From NCBI RefSeq assembly GCF_037975245.1, contig NC_092568.1:24969501-25033500 (forward strand): a DNA stretch of 64,000 nt, written 5' to 3'. The notes beneath the pieces were generated by a model. The model saw only the letters and a list, made by a program, of their open reading frames with translations. It was not told where the DNA came from and did not search any database. The position numbers were made by a program, and so were the translations under genes. Every line of letters starts with the position of its first letter. Positions within the stretch are counted from its first letter, which is position 1. This document shows, piece after piece, positions 12,924 to 28,059 of the stretch. The DNA comes from Apostichopus japonicus. Its lineage: Eukaryota > Echinodermata > Holothuroidea > Aspidochirotida > Stichopodidae.

Positions 12924-13082
12924 CCAGTTGGGACAATTTTCTATGGCTAATACCTCTCTAAACTGTACTCCAATACCATGCTCTCCAAGCACTGCTGGTA
13001 TTGCCAGTACAAACAGTTCCTAACCTTGATCTGATAGAAACATGATATTCATACTGCTCATACTGACAATACGAGTGCTTAG
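12924..13082. mobile_element. Truncated copy of the CCAGTTGGGACAATTT MITE
   Basis: The left TIR CCAGTTGGGACAATTT and about 150 bp of interior match the complete copy at 29475-29677 at roughly 85 percent by eye. Similarity stops after the segment ending ACGAGTGCT, so the right end is missing. Confidence 0.75.
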
Positions 13083-15664
13083 TATCTCTCCCTTCATGCA
13101 TATTCAGAAGGATAAAAAAGTTTTGGTTTTTGCTGTTCTTCTTATCATTTTGTTATGCATAATTCTGACATGTTTAGTGTATACCACGCAGACGACTTTC
13201 CTTGCACAGTTAGATGGATATTTCTCATCACCTGTCACTCTCCATAATTAAATAGTCTATAATTAAAGCGCCCGCTTCCTAGCTTAATGGGTCCTATATA
13301 GTTTATATGGCCGACTGTGGTGTGTATTTGCGTCTCCGTGATGTAGAGAGAACATTAGCAAATGAAGTATTGTCTCGGCGTCTAATCGGTCGTCTGCTGC
13401 TACACAGCTGAATGATGTAACCTCAGTATTTTAATGATCGGCAACATGCAGGCAGCATCCGCCAGCATTTATCTGTGAGTGTGTCGCGCGCGAATGGGCT
13501 AAATCTTGCGTTACTTTGTCTGTGGCCTTTTCTTTTAAGTTGTTGTTGGTAAAATAGAGCACAGTCTAAATAAATGGAAAGATGTCAAATGATGCATCAT
13601 ACTGCATAAACAAAGAGATATGACATGGCGACACCATCCTTAGATTGCTAATGGAACGCCAATTTCTTGTTTACATCACAAGTAAGACTCGTAATTTGAT
13701 AAAGCCAAGATAATCGTATCTGAGCCGCCTAACTAAAGTAAGTTGGCTACTCGGTTTTTTGTGTTGGCAACCAACCAAAGCCGACATCTAGACGACCTTG
13801 AAAATATACGTACCGTATACAGCGATACATTCAATGTCAATGTCAGATACCCTACAATTCATATTAAAAAATTGATAATTTTTTTTTTCTGCATATTGTT
13901 TGTGAATCTCCATCTGAAAATTACTTAATTCGTCCCCGGGGAAAGCTTACATGACAAACCGCACTGCAGGGTTTAAGTATATACGCAAGAACATATTTAT
14001 CCCTTTTGGTCAATGGCCTCTCTCCAGATTTCACGAACCAAGGGCATTATGCAAGCCCCGAGTTGCTTCATTGATTAATCTTTGCCTTAGAGTTAAACTC
14101 TGGTGTATATACCCTGCTGGGTGTTTTTTTTTTTTCATTTCATATGCAGTTCAAGGTCAACTATTTGTTCTCATATTTTATGTATTTATTTTACATATTA
14201 TGTATTTCACTTTTTCAACAACCTCAAACAAAGTTTTCGACTTCGAGTGATTCAATGACTCATATACAGATCAATTTAGGTACCGTATGGGCCTATGCGT
14301 CAGAGCGACCTAGATACAAACATACTATTCATTTTTTGTCTTAGACTCAATGTCATGTTTTAGGCCTACTTTTAAATTATTACAACACATCTGACATCAT
14401 ACCTGTTAAGTAGCAAATACATGGCAGGCTACAGATCTGTGTTAGTGGAAAAAAAACGCCTAACCTTTGCTAGTTCACACCATAACATAAAATATTTGCA
14501 GTATGCTACCTCTTCTGACTGTGGCTTTATATGTATATCGTTTATAGCATGAATAAATTCTAAATGTCTGTGAACAGTTTTGAGGGATTAAGAACTAATA
14601 AAGAAATGTAAGAAGTCTGGGAACGCTGTCGTGTTTGAATTGTACGTGGCCAGAAACAGAGAAGAGGGTGATAGGTGCTTAGTGATGGCGCTATGTGTAT
14701 TCAATCGTCGTGCGGTAGGTCGTATTCTTATAGCGCCCTCATTTCAACATTCGGACAATTATTTGGTGAAGTTGCGGTTCTATTTGTAAGTTTTAGAGAG
14801 TTTGGTTCGTTCCGGAGATTTCTTCTCCAACTTCACGACTAGAAAGGGAAGGGGAAGGGGTGGGGATGAGAAGGGTTGGGGAGGTGGAAGGAGGGAGAAG
14901 AAGGAACAGGGGAACAGGGAGGGTGTAAGTCACTAATTGGTAATAGGTAATTGCCGCTATACTGATGGTGGGGGTGGGGTGGGGTGGGGGGGGGGATTTA
15001 ATTCACACAATAAAAAAAAAATCCTATCGAACTTTCTCGACGACAAAGTGGGATATTCTTGTGGGTCTTCAAGGATGAACATTCTTCAAAATGTGTAAAT
15101 GTTAACTTGCCTGCTAAGTAATCTTGACTCAAAGTACAGTTAATTGGTTAAATGTATTCCTTTGTACTACAATCGTGTCTGGATTGTTCAATCCTTTGAC
15201 CAAATAAGGTTATCCTAATATACGGTTTTAGTTTATTACACTTTGAAAAAAAAGCAACAATTGTATAATACAGAACATGTGTCCGCAGCGTGTTAATCAC
15301 CTTCTAATAATAAAATTAACGTAAGTGAATTCTATTACTGGCGCTGTTAAGATAGACATTAGATAGATGTACAACTATACTACATTGTTATCGTTATTGT
15401 GCCTTTATTATGATACAATAGTATGGTACGATGCGATTTGAATAGGGTGACTATATATACTGTAGGAAGTAATCCCTACCAACGTCATGATGTGTTAATA
15501 AATAATAATCTTGTATCGGATATACAATGATTGCCGCTACAATGGAGCAGTTTGAAGGGGAAGTGGCGTCACGTTGTGTATATAATCACAATTTGTATAT
15601 AGACACTACAAAAGTTTTCCTTTGATATATTGCTGCACTAAGTACTTCTATTACTTAGTATCAA
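13083..15664. other. Intergenic, no gene seen
   Basis: No gene is recognised. A G-rich, purine-rich tract runs from about 14843 to 14996, ending in G runs, and then comes an A run near 15010. Confidence 0.5.
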
Positions 15665-15750
15665 ACTACAGTACTTTGAAATCAGAAAAATCTGTATTTC
15701 ATTATCCTGTAGACGCTATTGGATTTCCGAAAGTAGGGATCACTATGTAT
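15665..15750. repeat. Dispersed repeat, copy 1
   Basis: The segment from CTTTGAAATCAG to TCCGAAAG is repeated with divergence at 16349-16435. The function is unknown, and it may be a decayed transposon fragment. Confidence 0.6.
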
Positions 15751-15753
15751 ACA

Positions 15754-16183
15754 GCCCTAGGGCCAGGGGGTAGGAAGCTTCCAAAATGTGCGTGGGGGGG
15801 GGGGGCACAACAGCAGAGGGGCACTTTCTTATTCCACAACCACCACTCGCGATCGTTATGCTATAAACCGATACACACCGGCCATATCACTTAAATATAT
15901 ATGTGTTGGTATGCCTATCAATACTATTTATTGAGATTGTTTATTGTTAACCGTGTTACAAAAAGATATGGGATGCCATTTTAGAAATAGAATATACAGA
16001 CTAAAAATAAATTATTAAAATAAAATATTAAACTAAAGAAAGGCTTAAGATATCCAAAAGACAGTTCTTCATTAAAGGGGCACATTTTATTTGCCAGTAG
16101 GGCCGCACATTTTCTATTTTGGGAAAAGTGGGGGCACGTGCCCCCAGTCCACCCTACGGCTCCTATCCCCTGCCTAGGGCTAA
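15754..16183. mobile_element. Possible TIR element, about 430 bp
   Basis: The left end GCCCTAGGGCCAGGGGGTAG resembles the reverse complement of the right end (GCCCTAGGCAGGGGATAGG). A G-rich motif with GGGGGCAC follows inwards on both sides. There is no transposase and no clear target duplication. Confidence 0.5.
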
Positions 16184-16348
16184 ACCAAAACAAAGGTACC
16201 GATAAAATAGAGCTCCGCTAATTTCAAGCCTTATTCCCAAGAGGAAGGTGTGTGGCCATGATATGTATAGAGGGCGAGGCAAGGTGACGCAACAGGTGTT
16301 AATACACTACAGGTACTTACAGGAGTACATGAACTGCAGGATAAACCT

Positions 16349-16435
16349 GCTTTGAAATCAGCGAAATATATATTTCATTATTATACGGTTATCACAGCAG
16401 CTGCTATTGGTATCTCCGAAAGATGGGTTCCATCG
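16349..16435. repeat. Dispersed repeat, copy 2
   Basis: This is the partner of 15665-15750. Just downstream (about 16459-16520), a roughly 30-bp segment containing GCATCGCTACAAAGTCCT is tandemly duplicated. Confidence 0.6.
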
Positions 16436-16529
16436 AAGCCCTAAACAAGAGTAATTCTGTACTGGTAGTATATAAGCATCGCTACAAAGTCCTGGTAGTC
16501 TAGCATCGCTACAAAGTCCTATATTCACA

Positions 16530-19500
16530 ACAGGAAGGGGGAGGCTGGCCATGAGGGGTGGAGGGCGAGACGAGACATTGTTTTCTGATCATGCGGTTTT
16601 GAAAATGAATTATCAAACAAAGACAAACATGAAAACACAAATGTTGATATATTTGCTTCATAAAATGCATATAAGTATATTTGTCTTCATTACACGAGAT
16701 AGTTAGGCCCTAAAGTATTCAATGAGGAGTCTGCAGAGAAAAAATGCATAAACAAAAACAACTCAAATCATTTTCGGATGAGACATGAATAAGTTTCATA
16801 AATAATTGCATAATTACTTCTTTCGAAGATTTTGACATTAGTATAGGCTACATAAGAAGCAACTTAAAATAAAATATGTATGGTATCTCGTGTCACGATA
16901 GGATAAGTGTCATCAAAGGATGTATTAGTACAAAAGAATTAATAGTCGTAATTCCTGTCGTTGTTCTTTTTTCGCTTTCATTTGTTCCCAATATCCTTTT
17001 CCACACAAAAAACCCTTCATAATTTCCTATACCAATTCACCCAAACCTCTATCCCCCTCTCTATATATAGGCAACACTTGATACATATTGGAATATACAA
17101 TATACCATCTCGTGATCAAAATGTGTTTCTGCAGTCGTGTTATGTTTTTGTTTTTTTAATTTTATTGATTGATCGATTTATTAAGACTAATGTGAATCTA
17201 GTTTACTGTACGTTTTGACCTATCAAACTTACAATGGACGTCGACTTGTAACATAATTCCTCTCGCCAAACACAAACACACGCACACGCTTGAAACTTTC
17301 AATAGGCCTAAATTTGATTTAGTTTACTTTTGAAAATGACAGATTGTGTTTATTTTCAAAATAAACATTAACACCGGTATAGCCTTGATTAACCACACTT
17401 TTGATACAAGCATAGATACGTTCATACAGTCTAGCATAAAGCTTGCATATGAACAATTGATGTTTACATTAACTTTCACCGAGTTAAGGTTAGATGATAT
17501 ATACTGTATTAAACCATCGCGTTGTAAGTTCGTAAATACCAATTACCACTATCATGGTAGAGCTTAAAGTGAAAACGTGAAAATAAAAGTGGAGATTTTG
17601 TTATGCACTTCAACCAGTGGTTTAACGTTGGAACAATATATACTAGAAGCTAGAAAGTTTATGCAAAGTGGAGTTACTTTAACATGACTAAGCTATCTAG
17701 CCTACCAGTGTATATAAATGTTGTCGTCATTATCTGAAAATTCCCTAAACCATTCCCTGATGTATTGTTTACGCAAACGCGCATGTCCATCGGCGGTACA
17801 GTATATTAGGCGGAACTGTTATAGCAGGTGTCTATGAAAATGCTATACTGTATCACATAATAAAAGCGGAACTGTCTTTTGTATCATATTACGTCATTTT
17901 TTTTTTAACATTGAAACTTAACGTGCAATTTCATTATCCTTAACTATTAACTCTGTAGAAGGAAGTACTAAATCAGGTTTAGTTCTTAGTTAATATATGG
18001 TTCATGGCCAACACTATTGTAATCAATGTTACATACACATTGTATATTAAAGCAATAAAATGAAGTGTAGGCTACAACACTAAAACGGTTAAACTATAGT
18101 ACCAGCCTGTTGGAATCCTGCCAACAATTACAACTTACGATTTAATATGTAAGTGTATAACCTCATCGTGGTAAATATAGAATTATGTTTTGAATTAATA
18201 TAACGCAAATTATTGCTTCAGCGTTCAGCGATATGATAAGATAAAATGTTACACATCAGCATCATTTATCGTATACAGCAAATAACAGCGCCGTGATAAG
18301 TAAAATAAAAACAGAACCGATATGGAGGGTTTTGTAGTAAGTCTGACTACTTTAGATTATAAATAATGTTACTATAGAAACGGACATTTCTCATAGCATA
18401 CTATATTATCTATACATAAACAAAAAATAAACATATAAAATACTGAGAAAAATATCAGAATATTTCAAGAATTCCCTTCAACCTCGTAATTAGTGAGCCT
18501 CATAAAATATCAAAACATAAATTGAACAAACAGTGTTTTAAAGACTTTGATGAATACTGCCAGCAACTTTAAGCAAAACAAAGAAAATAGTGACGCCACT
18601 ATAACGTAATTCATGTGGTGCAAAGCTTAGCAAAACCAAGCAAATAATGACGTCATGATCACGTGTTTTAGCTACATGGAAGACATTATTTGCGTGTTTT
18701 GTTGCATACCAGTTCACATCCTACACATATACTTCACAACATCAAACAAATAATCATACATGGAAATGAGTTCACTTTTAGGGTGTCATGATACAGAAAC
18801 TGTCGAATCTAAATGAATTCGATGAACACTTGCAAAGTTCCAAAATTTACAGTTTTGGGGGACGAGTTATGTTCTTATTTCCATCGCCGACAAAATAAAA
18901 TGCGAGAAGCCAGACATACAGAAGAAAAAAGAAGGATTAAGTTTACGCACCTAAATTTCGATACATTCGACGGGCGTTTTTTACATAGCCTACTGTAGAC
19001 CTATACTGTACAAAATTCACAAATGTACAAGTATAATACGTGTAGGCTTACATATATCGCTGTATATTCATTATCATCGTGAAATCACAATGTGCTAATT
19101 AATGCGCGGAACGTGATTGAAGAACACAAAAAAATATTCACAAAATTACGCAGCTGTTACAAACGAGAAGCCTTGAATAACAGATCGGATATAGTCACCT
19201 ATAGGCAGAAGGCATATGACGAAACAACACATAAGCAGGTATATAGAACGGTACACAACGCCATATATAGACATGGACACCTGTACGCATATGAACGATC
19301 TTATCAACTTAACCCAACCCAATATAACTGCTGATACGTACAAGAAAAAAGGGTAACAAAGAAAGTTATGTACTCTCGGTAAACGTACAGAAGGAACTTT
19401 TGAAAAGAGCAAAGAATTTTTGGGCTACAGCGATGAAATACAATTTGACAATAAAGTCTATGGCATCGTGGGTACTAAAGTGCCCGTATACTCAGTTCCT

Positions 19501-19980
19501 GCATTGAATTTGATCCCGAAGCAGTTTTTTTTTTTTGAGGTAGGATTGTGTAACTTTGATATACTGCCAATTTCCCTCCACTTCTTAAGCGAAGCCCTGG
19601 GAAAGGGCTATAACCTTTCGATCTAATACAAAACTTGTAGCTTCATGCAGATGTAGCGAGTATAACTTATTATTATTATTATTAAAAGTTAGAAAAGCTT
19701 TGACCTTTTAATGCTTCATCATGACCCCAGAAGATTTTGTGTCAATCCAACCCTAAATACAACGTTAATCTTACACGTACTGTGAATATATTTAACAATG
19801 CCGAATCATCAACTCGATGTGTCACGTGTCACATCGGACACACAAAAAATGTTTCCTCGTCTCTATGTGAGTCACCCTGTACCAAGCCAGACATAAAAAT
19901 ATCACTATGTATACATGACTATATCATAGTAACAGTTCCGATGTAATGGACACGGAGGCTGAGGATTGATTCAGATTGCC
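16530..19980. other. Intergenic, no gene seen
   Basis: This is 3.4 kb of AT-rich sequence. Short frames occur on both strands, but none has a domain or good exon boundaries. Confidence 0.5.
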
Positions 19981-23359
<3,379 letters not shown>

Positions 23360-23779
23360 TCACTTTCTCTTAAAGTACCTCTTGCATAGGACGTTATCCA
23401 TCTTCTGCTCTAGCACCAACTGATCATCTTCTAAATACCTGACAAACACCGGACCACGTTTCTCTTCATCATCTACCAACTGCACGACTAACTTGTTTCC
23501 TTCCCATCTGGCTATCATCAGGCATTCTTCTGCCTCCCAAGGTAGAAAACACTTGAAAGCAATGTCGATACAAAAGTTCTGTGTGATGCTTCTGTGAACG
23601 GTGTCCGTCCTGATGGTAAATTTATCACCATCCTGTGTGATATACACAAGGGGAGAGACCGCTTTGGCCAGATTCCGCCTCATGAAACTAACACCACAGG
23701 CTTTCAGAAATGGTTGCAGATTATAACTGTTGACAAGTTGCCATGTACCATTGAAATTCATATCTTGCTTCAATGCCAT
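23360..23779 (-). CDS. FABP-2, fatty acid-binding protein family, single coding exon
   Basis: The product is 139 residues and is a predicted cytosolic lipid-binding barrel. MNFNGTWQLVNSYNLQPFLK matches the FABP start (G-T-W-x-L), and ACGVSFMRRNLAKAVSPLV matches the helix-turn-helix cap. GDKFTIRTDT is the strand that follows the cap in this family. The end LCKRYFKRK keeps Arg-x-Phe, with the second carboxylate-binding Arg in VFVRYL. The central part (CIDIAFKCFLPWEAEECL) is unusual for the family, with extra cysteines and an acidic stretch where most members have the K-x-G-x-x-F-D-E turn. I start at 23779 (ATGGC, Met-Ala); the frame is open to 23872, but those residues look like leader sequence. 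No intron is present in the coding region. Confidence 0.85.
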   Translation of the reverse strand: MALKQDMNFNGTWQLVNSYNLQPFLKACGVSFMRRNLAKAVSPLVYITQDGDKFTIRTDTVHRSITQNFCIDIAFKCFLPWEAEECLMIARWEGNKLVVQLVDDEEKRGPVFVRYLEDDQLVLEQKMDNVLCKRYFKRK

Positions 23780-23842
23780 TTTCAAAACTCCGATGACTAG
23801 TTCTATGCGAATATTTATTTCAACACAAAAATTGAGTTCGAC

Positions 23843-24391
23843 ACTGGGGAATACCGAATAAAGTTTCCTCACTCCTTGATATGACTGCTATACCAGGCTC
23901 CTGACTGATATGCTCCCCAGTTGACTCATTGAAGTGGTTGCAGTCACAGATCCCTCAATTTTCTGATATTGGTGTCAAAAATAAGTAAATCACCAGTTTA
24001 CAGGCTATGCCAACGACAACATTATAAAATCTATACCAAACTGCTTACACTATGGTGATGCACCGTACTATGCAATTTGTGTATGTGTGTGTGAAACCGT
24101 CAGTTCTCATGAGTCAAGTTCCTACTACTTCAACTTGTGTAGGCGGAAATGTACAACGAAAAGTGCCGGGTATGCAATTTACATCGGCGAAGTCACAATA
24201 GGCTTATCATACACTACAGAAAGTGATCGATAGGCGATACTGCCTAAAGTCAAATGTACAGTAGACCTAGTGCGAATCTGATCTAAAAAAAAGTAATAAC
24301 TACTACGTCCACAATGACCTCACGCAGTCATAAGTCGAAGGGAGGCAACTCTAAAACGAAAGGAATCAATCAGCCCTAATTGTAGCTTACC
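23843..24391 (-). other. Possible leader intron and upstream exon boundary of FABP-2
   Basis: On the minus strand an AG acceptor after a pyrimidine-rich run (ggtattccccag) would start the coding exon at 23843, 64 bases before the ATG. A donor of the form CG|GTAAGC would end a leader exon at 24391. The pairing is inferred only from splice-site quality and from similar leader introns in FABP-4, -5 and -6. Confidence 0.3.
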
Positions 24392-25149
24392 GTCGGTTTC
24401 GTTGTAAAGATTAGTATATATAGCCTTATGTAATGTTAAAGTTACTTCCGCTAAGTTGCAACGTATCAGTGCACCACACAAAGTGAACCTATTCAATGCA
24501 TTGTACTTTCACCACTTAGGTCAAAGGTCATTCCCGTCAAACAATCAACTCGGGGCATGCGAGCAAGGCAGTGTTATCCAGCAGCTATCCGACTTGAAAT
24601 AGTGAAAGGAATTGAGGCTTTGAACGATTTGTTTGTGAACTATTAATCATAACTAGATGGCATAGTGTCACTTTCTCACAGCTCCTCAAGAATGCACTAC
24701 ACGCACGAGCTCCTGCACATTCACATAAACAATATTGTTCTTTCATGTTGTACTCAGATCGACAACTAACTTGCTATCACAAATTGCTTATAGTCGGCCA
24801 AAGCTATAAATGCGCCATGTTCTGCAGAAAACGATGGGAAATTTAAGTTATCATTCCAAAAATCTAATTTTCTCTCAGATTCGGAACTAGTCTCTCTCTG
24901 CGTTTATACGTTAGTATTGTAGGCCTATCCAATAATTATTATTCATGCCTTAGCAGAACACACGCCTACTGAAAGAAAAATAAATTGCAATGAGGTAGCT
25001 AAAGGAATTCATAGTTTTCACCAGCACCTATATAATCGGTAATTCACCAGTGTGTTTTTCAATAGTTAAACTTATATTATAAATGATCTTTTTTATTGTA
25101 ACGACTTCCCAAAAATTATATCCAATATGGAAGCTCGGCAAGTGATTGT
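24392..25149. other. Intergenic, no gene seen
   Basis: This lies upstream of FABP-2 and may hold its promoter. A TATATA-containing stretch is present near 24414-24422, about 25-30 bases upstream of the proposed leader exon end. Confidence 0.4.
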
Positions 25150-25275
25150 ATGTAATTGGCATGCGATGTAATATCCGACGCATGCCTATATGATATGTAC
25201 ATCAAGATGTTGAAAGCGCGAAAAAAAAAATTGGTTATATTTTTCGGGCAAGTCGTTACAGCCCACCCCCCCCCC
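25150..25275. repeat. Dispersed repeat with a second copy at 59563-59690
   Basis: The segment starting GGCATGCGATGTAAT and running through a hydrophobic-coding AT stretch to GGCAAGTCG matches 59563-59690. The later copy carries a GCGCGC palindrome where this one has an A run. A C run (about 25265-25280) abuts it. Confidence 0.7.
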
Positions 25276-25529
25276 CCCCCAAATCAGTGGCTCCTACGAC
25301 TACAGCAAGTACATTCAACTGGTCAACAATGCAAAAATGTAAGAACAAAAGCTTTTTTTTAAAGTCAATTTTGGAACATTTTACGAAAGCATTAATTGTG
25401 AAATAGGCCTACATGAATCACAAAAAAAAAAAACATTACAAAAAGGACCTCTTTTTGCAATTCACATTTCTTCTGTCAATTGATCAAGTCATGTGACCAT
25501 TCCGTTTAACTTGTTTTGACGTTTATACG

Positions 25530-25531
<2 letters not shown>

Positions 25532-25617
<86 letters not shown>
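25532..25617. repeat. (TA)n microsatellite
   Basis: A nearly pure TA tract of about 86 bp with one T insertion. Confidence 0.95.
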
Positions 25618-25817
25618 CATAACATATATAGGCTATAAATTAAGTGTATATTAATGTAAGGTACTTTGTGATTGCCACTGGGCTGCAGCTCATTTACTGA
25701 ACTCTATAAATTCCTCGCGTCAACGCTGATATTTTGACGCCGACTATAGTATACATTTAATCTATATCCGACTCTATGCTCCGACCTTACACTATATTCT
25801 CTATATATGCATATAAT

Positions 25818-25901
25818 CAGGGGCGGGTCCAGAGGGTGTGGGGTTAATTATCATGCACCCTCCCTGTTTTCATTCATCACACAAACCGGGATTCGCCCCT
25901 G
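25818..25901. mobile_element. Possible 84-bp TIR remnant
   Basis: The left end CAGGGGCGGGTCCAG faces a right end CGGGATTCGCCCCTG. The outer 8 bp form a perfect inverted pair. The flanks show no target duplication, so this may be a deletion remnant of a hAT-like element. Confidence 0.4.
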
Positions 25902-26250
25902 AACACATCAGGGTTATACACGTATTCGAGAATACATTTAGAGGGCGGCATACATATTTAATCGTAAGAGACGTATGCAAACATATACATCACCATTTTC
26001 AAGTTCTTCACGCTACATGCATGACATGATGAGGTTAGGCAAATTACTGAACAGTAGCGGCGTAGCCACGGTGGAAGGGGGACGGGGTAACAGTGCCCCA
26101 GATATCTGTCAGCCTCCCCTAAAACAAATTGTCAGAGAAATGTTTTTCTTTAGAAAATAGGTAATGTCCCCCCTCCTCCTAGAATAGCATCCGCCTTCAT
26201 GGGCGGCGATCCGTACTTCCGAGTGGGGGGGATATGACCTTGTTGACTAT

Positions 26251-26272
26251 CAGAGCCGTATATACGGCTCTG
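26251..26272. mobile_element. 22-bp perfect palindrome inside a 9-bp duplication
   Basis: The insert is CAGAGCCGTAT followed directly by its exact reverse complement. It is bracketed by GTTGACTAT at 26242-26250 and again at 26273-26281. The related element at 36086-36931 has a single GTTGACTAT at the same place, so it shows the empty site. The structure equals a transposon reduced to two fused TIRs. Confidence 0.85.
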
Positions 26273-26409
26273 GTTGACTATCTAAGCGTAGCGCCACCAT
26301 GTGTTGGCGCGAAGCGTACAAGAAAATTTTGGGATTTACAAACCCTCTAGATGGCCGGAAACGGCACTTCCCGAGGTTTCCAAGCGGCATATATAATACC
26401 CAACTTTAT

Positions 26410-26505
26410 TTTTTTTTATTTATTTGTTTGCCACAAAAGTACAAAGTGGAGGGAAGTCTTCCATAAAGCTTAAAAGCTTAACAATGTGGAAGACTCCCTG
26501 AAGAA
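26410..26505 (-). mobile_element. Insertion of about 100 bp with a T-rich start, retroposon-like
   Basis: This segment is absent from the co-linear copy near 36265. It begins with a T run and TTTATTTATTTG on the plus strand, which reads as a poly(A)-type tail on the minus strand. That would suit a short LINE or SINE 3' end. It also holds an imperfect inverted pair (GGAAGTCTTCC and GGAAGACTCCC). Confidence 0.5.
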
Positions 26506-27093
26506 AGAAAATAGGGATATCATGTCCGAAATATCTCAAAATCAGGATCCAAAATACTTTTTTTTTAATTTCGGGTGTTATTTTGGGAAAATTGCCCCTG
26601 TCAATCTTGTTTCAGGCGATACGTTAGAATGTTCGAGAGCTCTTTTATATTATTCAATGAAGAAAATGGCCTCATGCAGGCTATTATAGGCCTATACACA
26701 TGCAATACACAACTTTCACATAGTTACATTCCTAGGTACCGATTGCTATGGCATCCAGGTGAAACGTGTATTAAGCATTACCCTGGTAACATGAGATTCT
26801 CAGCTGTTCGAGGGAACATGTTCGTGTGTAGGCCTACTATAGGGCCTATATGAATACTATGAGGGTGCATATATGTACTATATCAATACCGTGGGCGCAA
26901 TAATACATTTTGTTGTTATAGGGCCAATGAAGCCTACAGTCAACTATTCTTGCTTTATAAAGACGGTTTATTTGAAAAGATCGCACTGCGTTTATGGTAG
27001 GCGAGAAATGAAGCTAAAAAGAGCCGTACATTCACGATGATGCATAAATGAAGGCATGAAAATATTCTTATCCCTGGCATTTGGTGGGGGGGG

Positions 27094-27942
27094 GGGTTTG
27101 TTTTCTAGAACTGACTAGATCAAAGGAAACATATGTTTTGACTGATGACGGCAGCAAAAAATGGCAGGCACAACTTCGACCAAACCTTGTACTTCTGACT
27201 GAACTATTGCCTAAAATTGTCAACCTTTGTTTACCCGGCAACGACAAATTCGTGATCATTTTAATTTTTTAATAGTCTTAATTTGTATTTGTTTTTTGCA
27301 ATTTTTATTTTGGGATTGTACCATTCAGTACAATTCAGTGAGTTGGAAGACACCAGTCCCCCAGGCCCCACCCCACCCGCTCCCTCCTGCATCATTGCTT
27401 TGCTATACCAAGGCATCATGATCATATTAAAATATATCTAAATTCCCTTCCGCCATCGAACTTAGGTATATACTGCATGTTGTTGGTACTCCGCATTATA
27501 GGCAAATTACATTAATTAGCGTAATAATCCATCACTGAAAAAAAAGATGTTCCAACAGTTCCATACATGTTTACTGTGATGACCTTTGTTCTATTTGCAA
27601 ACGATTGAACTTTGTGATTATCCCTGGAGTGGTTTTTTCTTCTTCAATTTTTTTTTGTCGAGGTAGCCAATTGCTATACGGTGTTTCTTTATGGGTCGTG
27701 AGTGTATTTGATATTACACGTTTGTGTTGACTTTGAACATTAAGTTTATGACTGGAAACGCGTTAATTGTCTGAAATTCGGCGATTTCTGGTACAGTTCT
27801 GTTTTTTTTTGTGTCAATATAAAGTGTAAGCACTGTTACGTAACTGTAGCACCCGTTATCTTGGATTGAATGGACCCACACCATTATATATACACCGATA
27901 AAATATCACTAAACTGTGTGATGTAATTATATCCAGACGTGT
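27094..27942. other. Intergenic upstream of FABP-3
   Basis: No gene is seen. Overlapping short frames at 27068-27272 on both strands are not supported. The proximal promoter of FABP-3 is expected at the right side of this stretch. Confidence 0.5.
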
Positions 27943-27948
27943 TATAAA
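27943..27948 (+). promoter_or_regulatory. TATA box of FABP-3
   Basis: TATAAA lies 112 bp before the FABP-3 ATG. A start site about 30 bp downstream would give an unspliced leader of roughly 85 nt, and no convincing splice acceptor lies between it and the ATG. Confidence 0.55.
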
Positions 27949-28059
27949 CAGCTGACTCTCATACACTTAAACGACGAAATACAGAGTATACCAATTACTT
28001 GAAAGCTGAAAACGGTAATACCAATCTACAATAATTTCAAACTTCATCATCGCTTAAAA

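Larger units (their letters stand above)
26198..27093. mobile_element. Copy of the CATGGGCGGCGATCC element, right end lost
   Basis: This is co-linear with the complete copy at 36086-36931, from the TIR CATGGGCGGCGATCC through the two-hairpin module (26276-26380) to the G run at about 27085. After the G run the similarity ends, so the right TIR is absent. Two insertions are visible against the other copy: a palindrome with its duplication (26251-26281) and about 100 bp at 26410-26505. The short frames inside are not conserved proteins. Confidence 0.85.

Noticed and set aside
25810-25909. Target duplication around the 84-bp TIR pair
   Set aside because: The flanks CATATAAT and AACACATC do not match.
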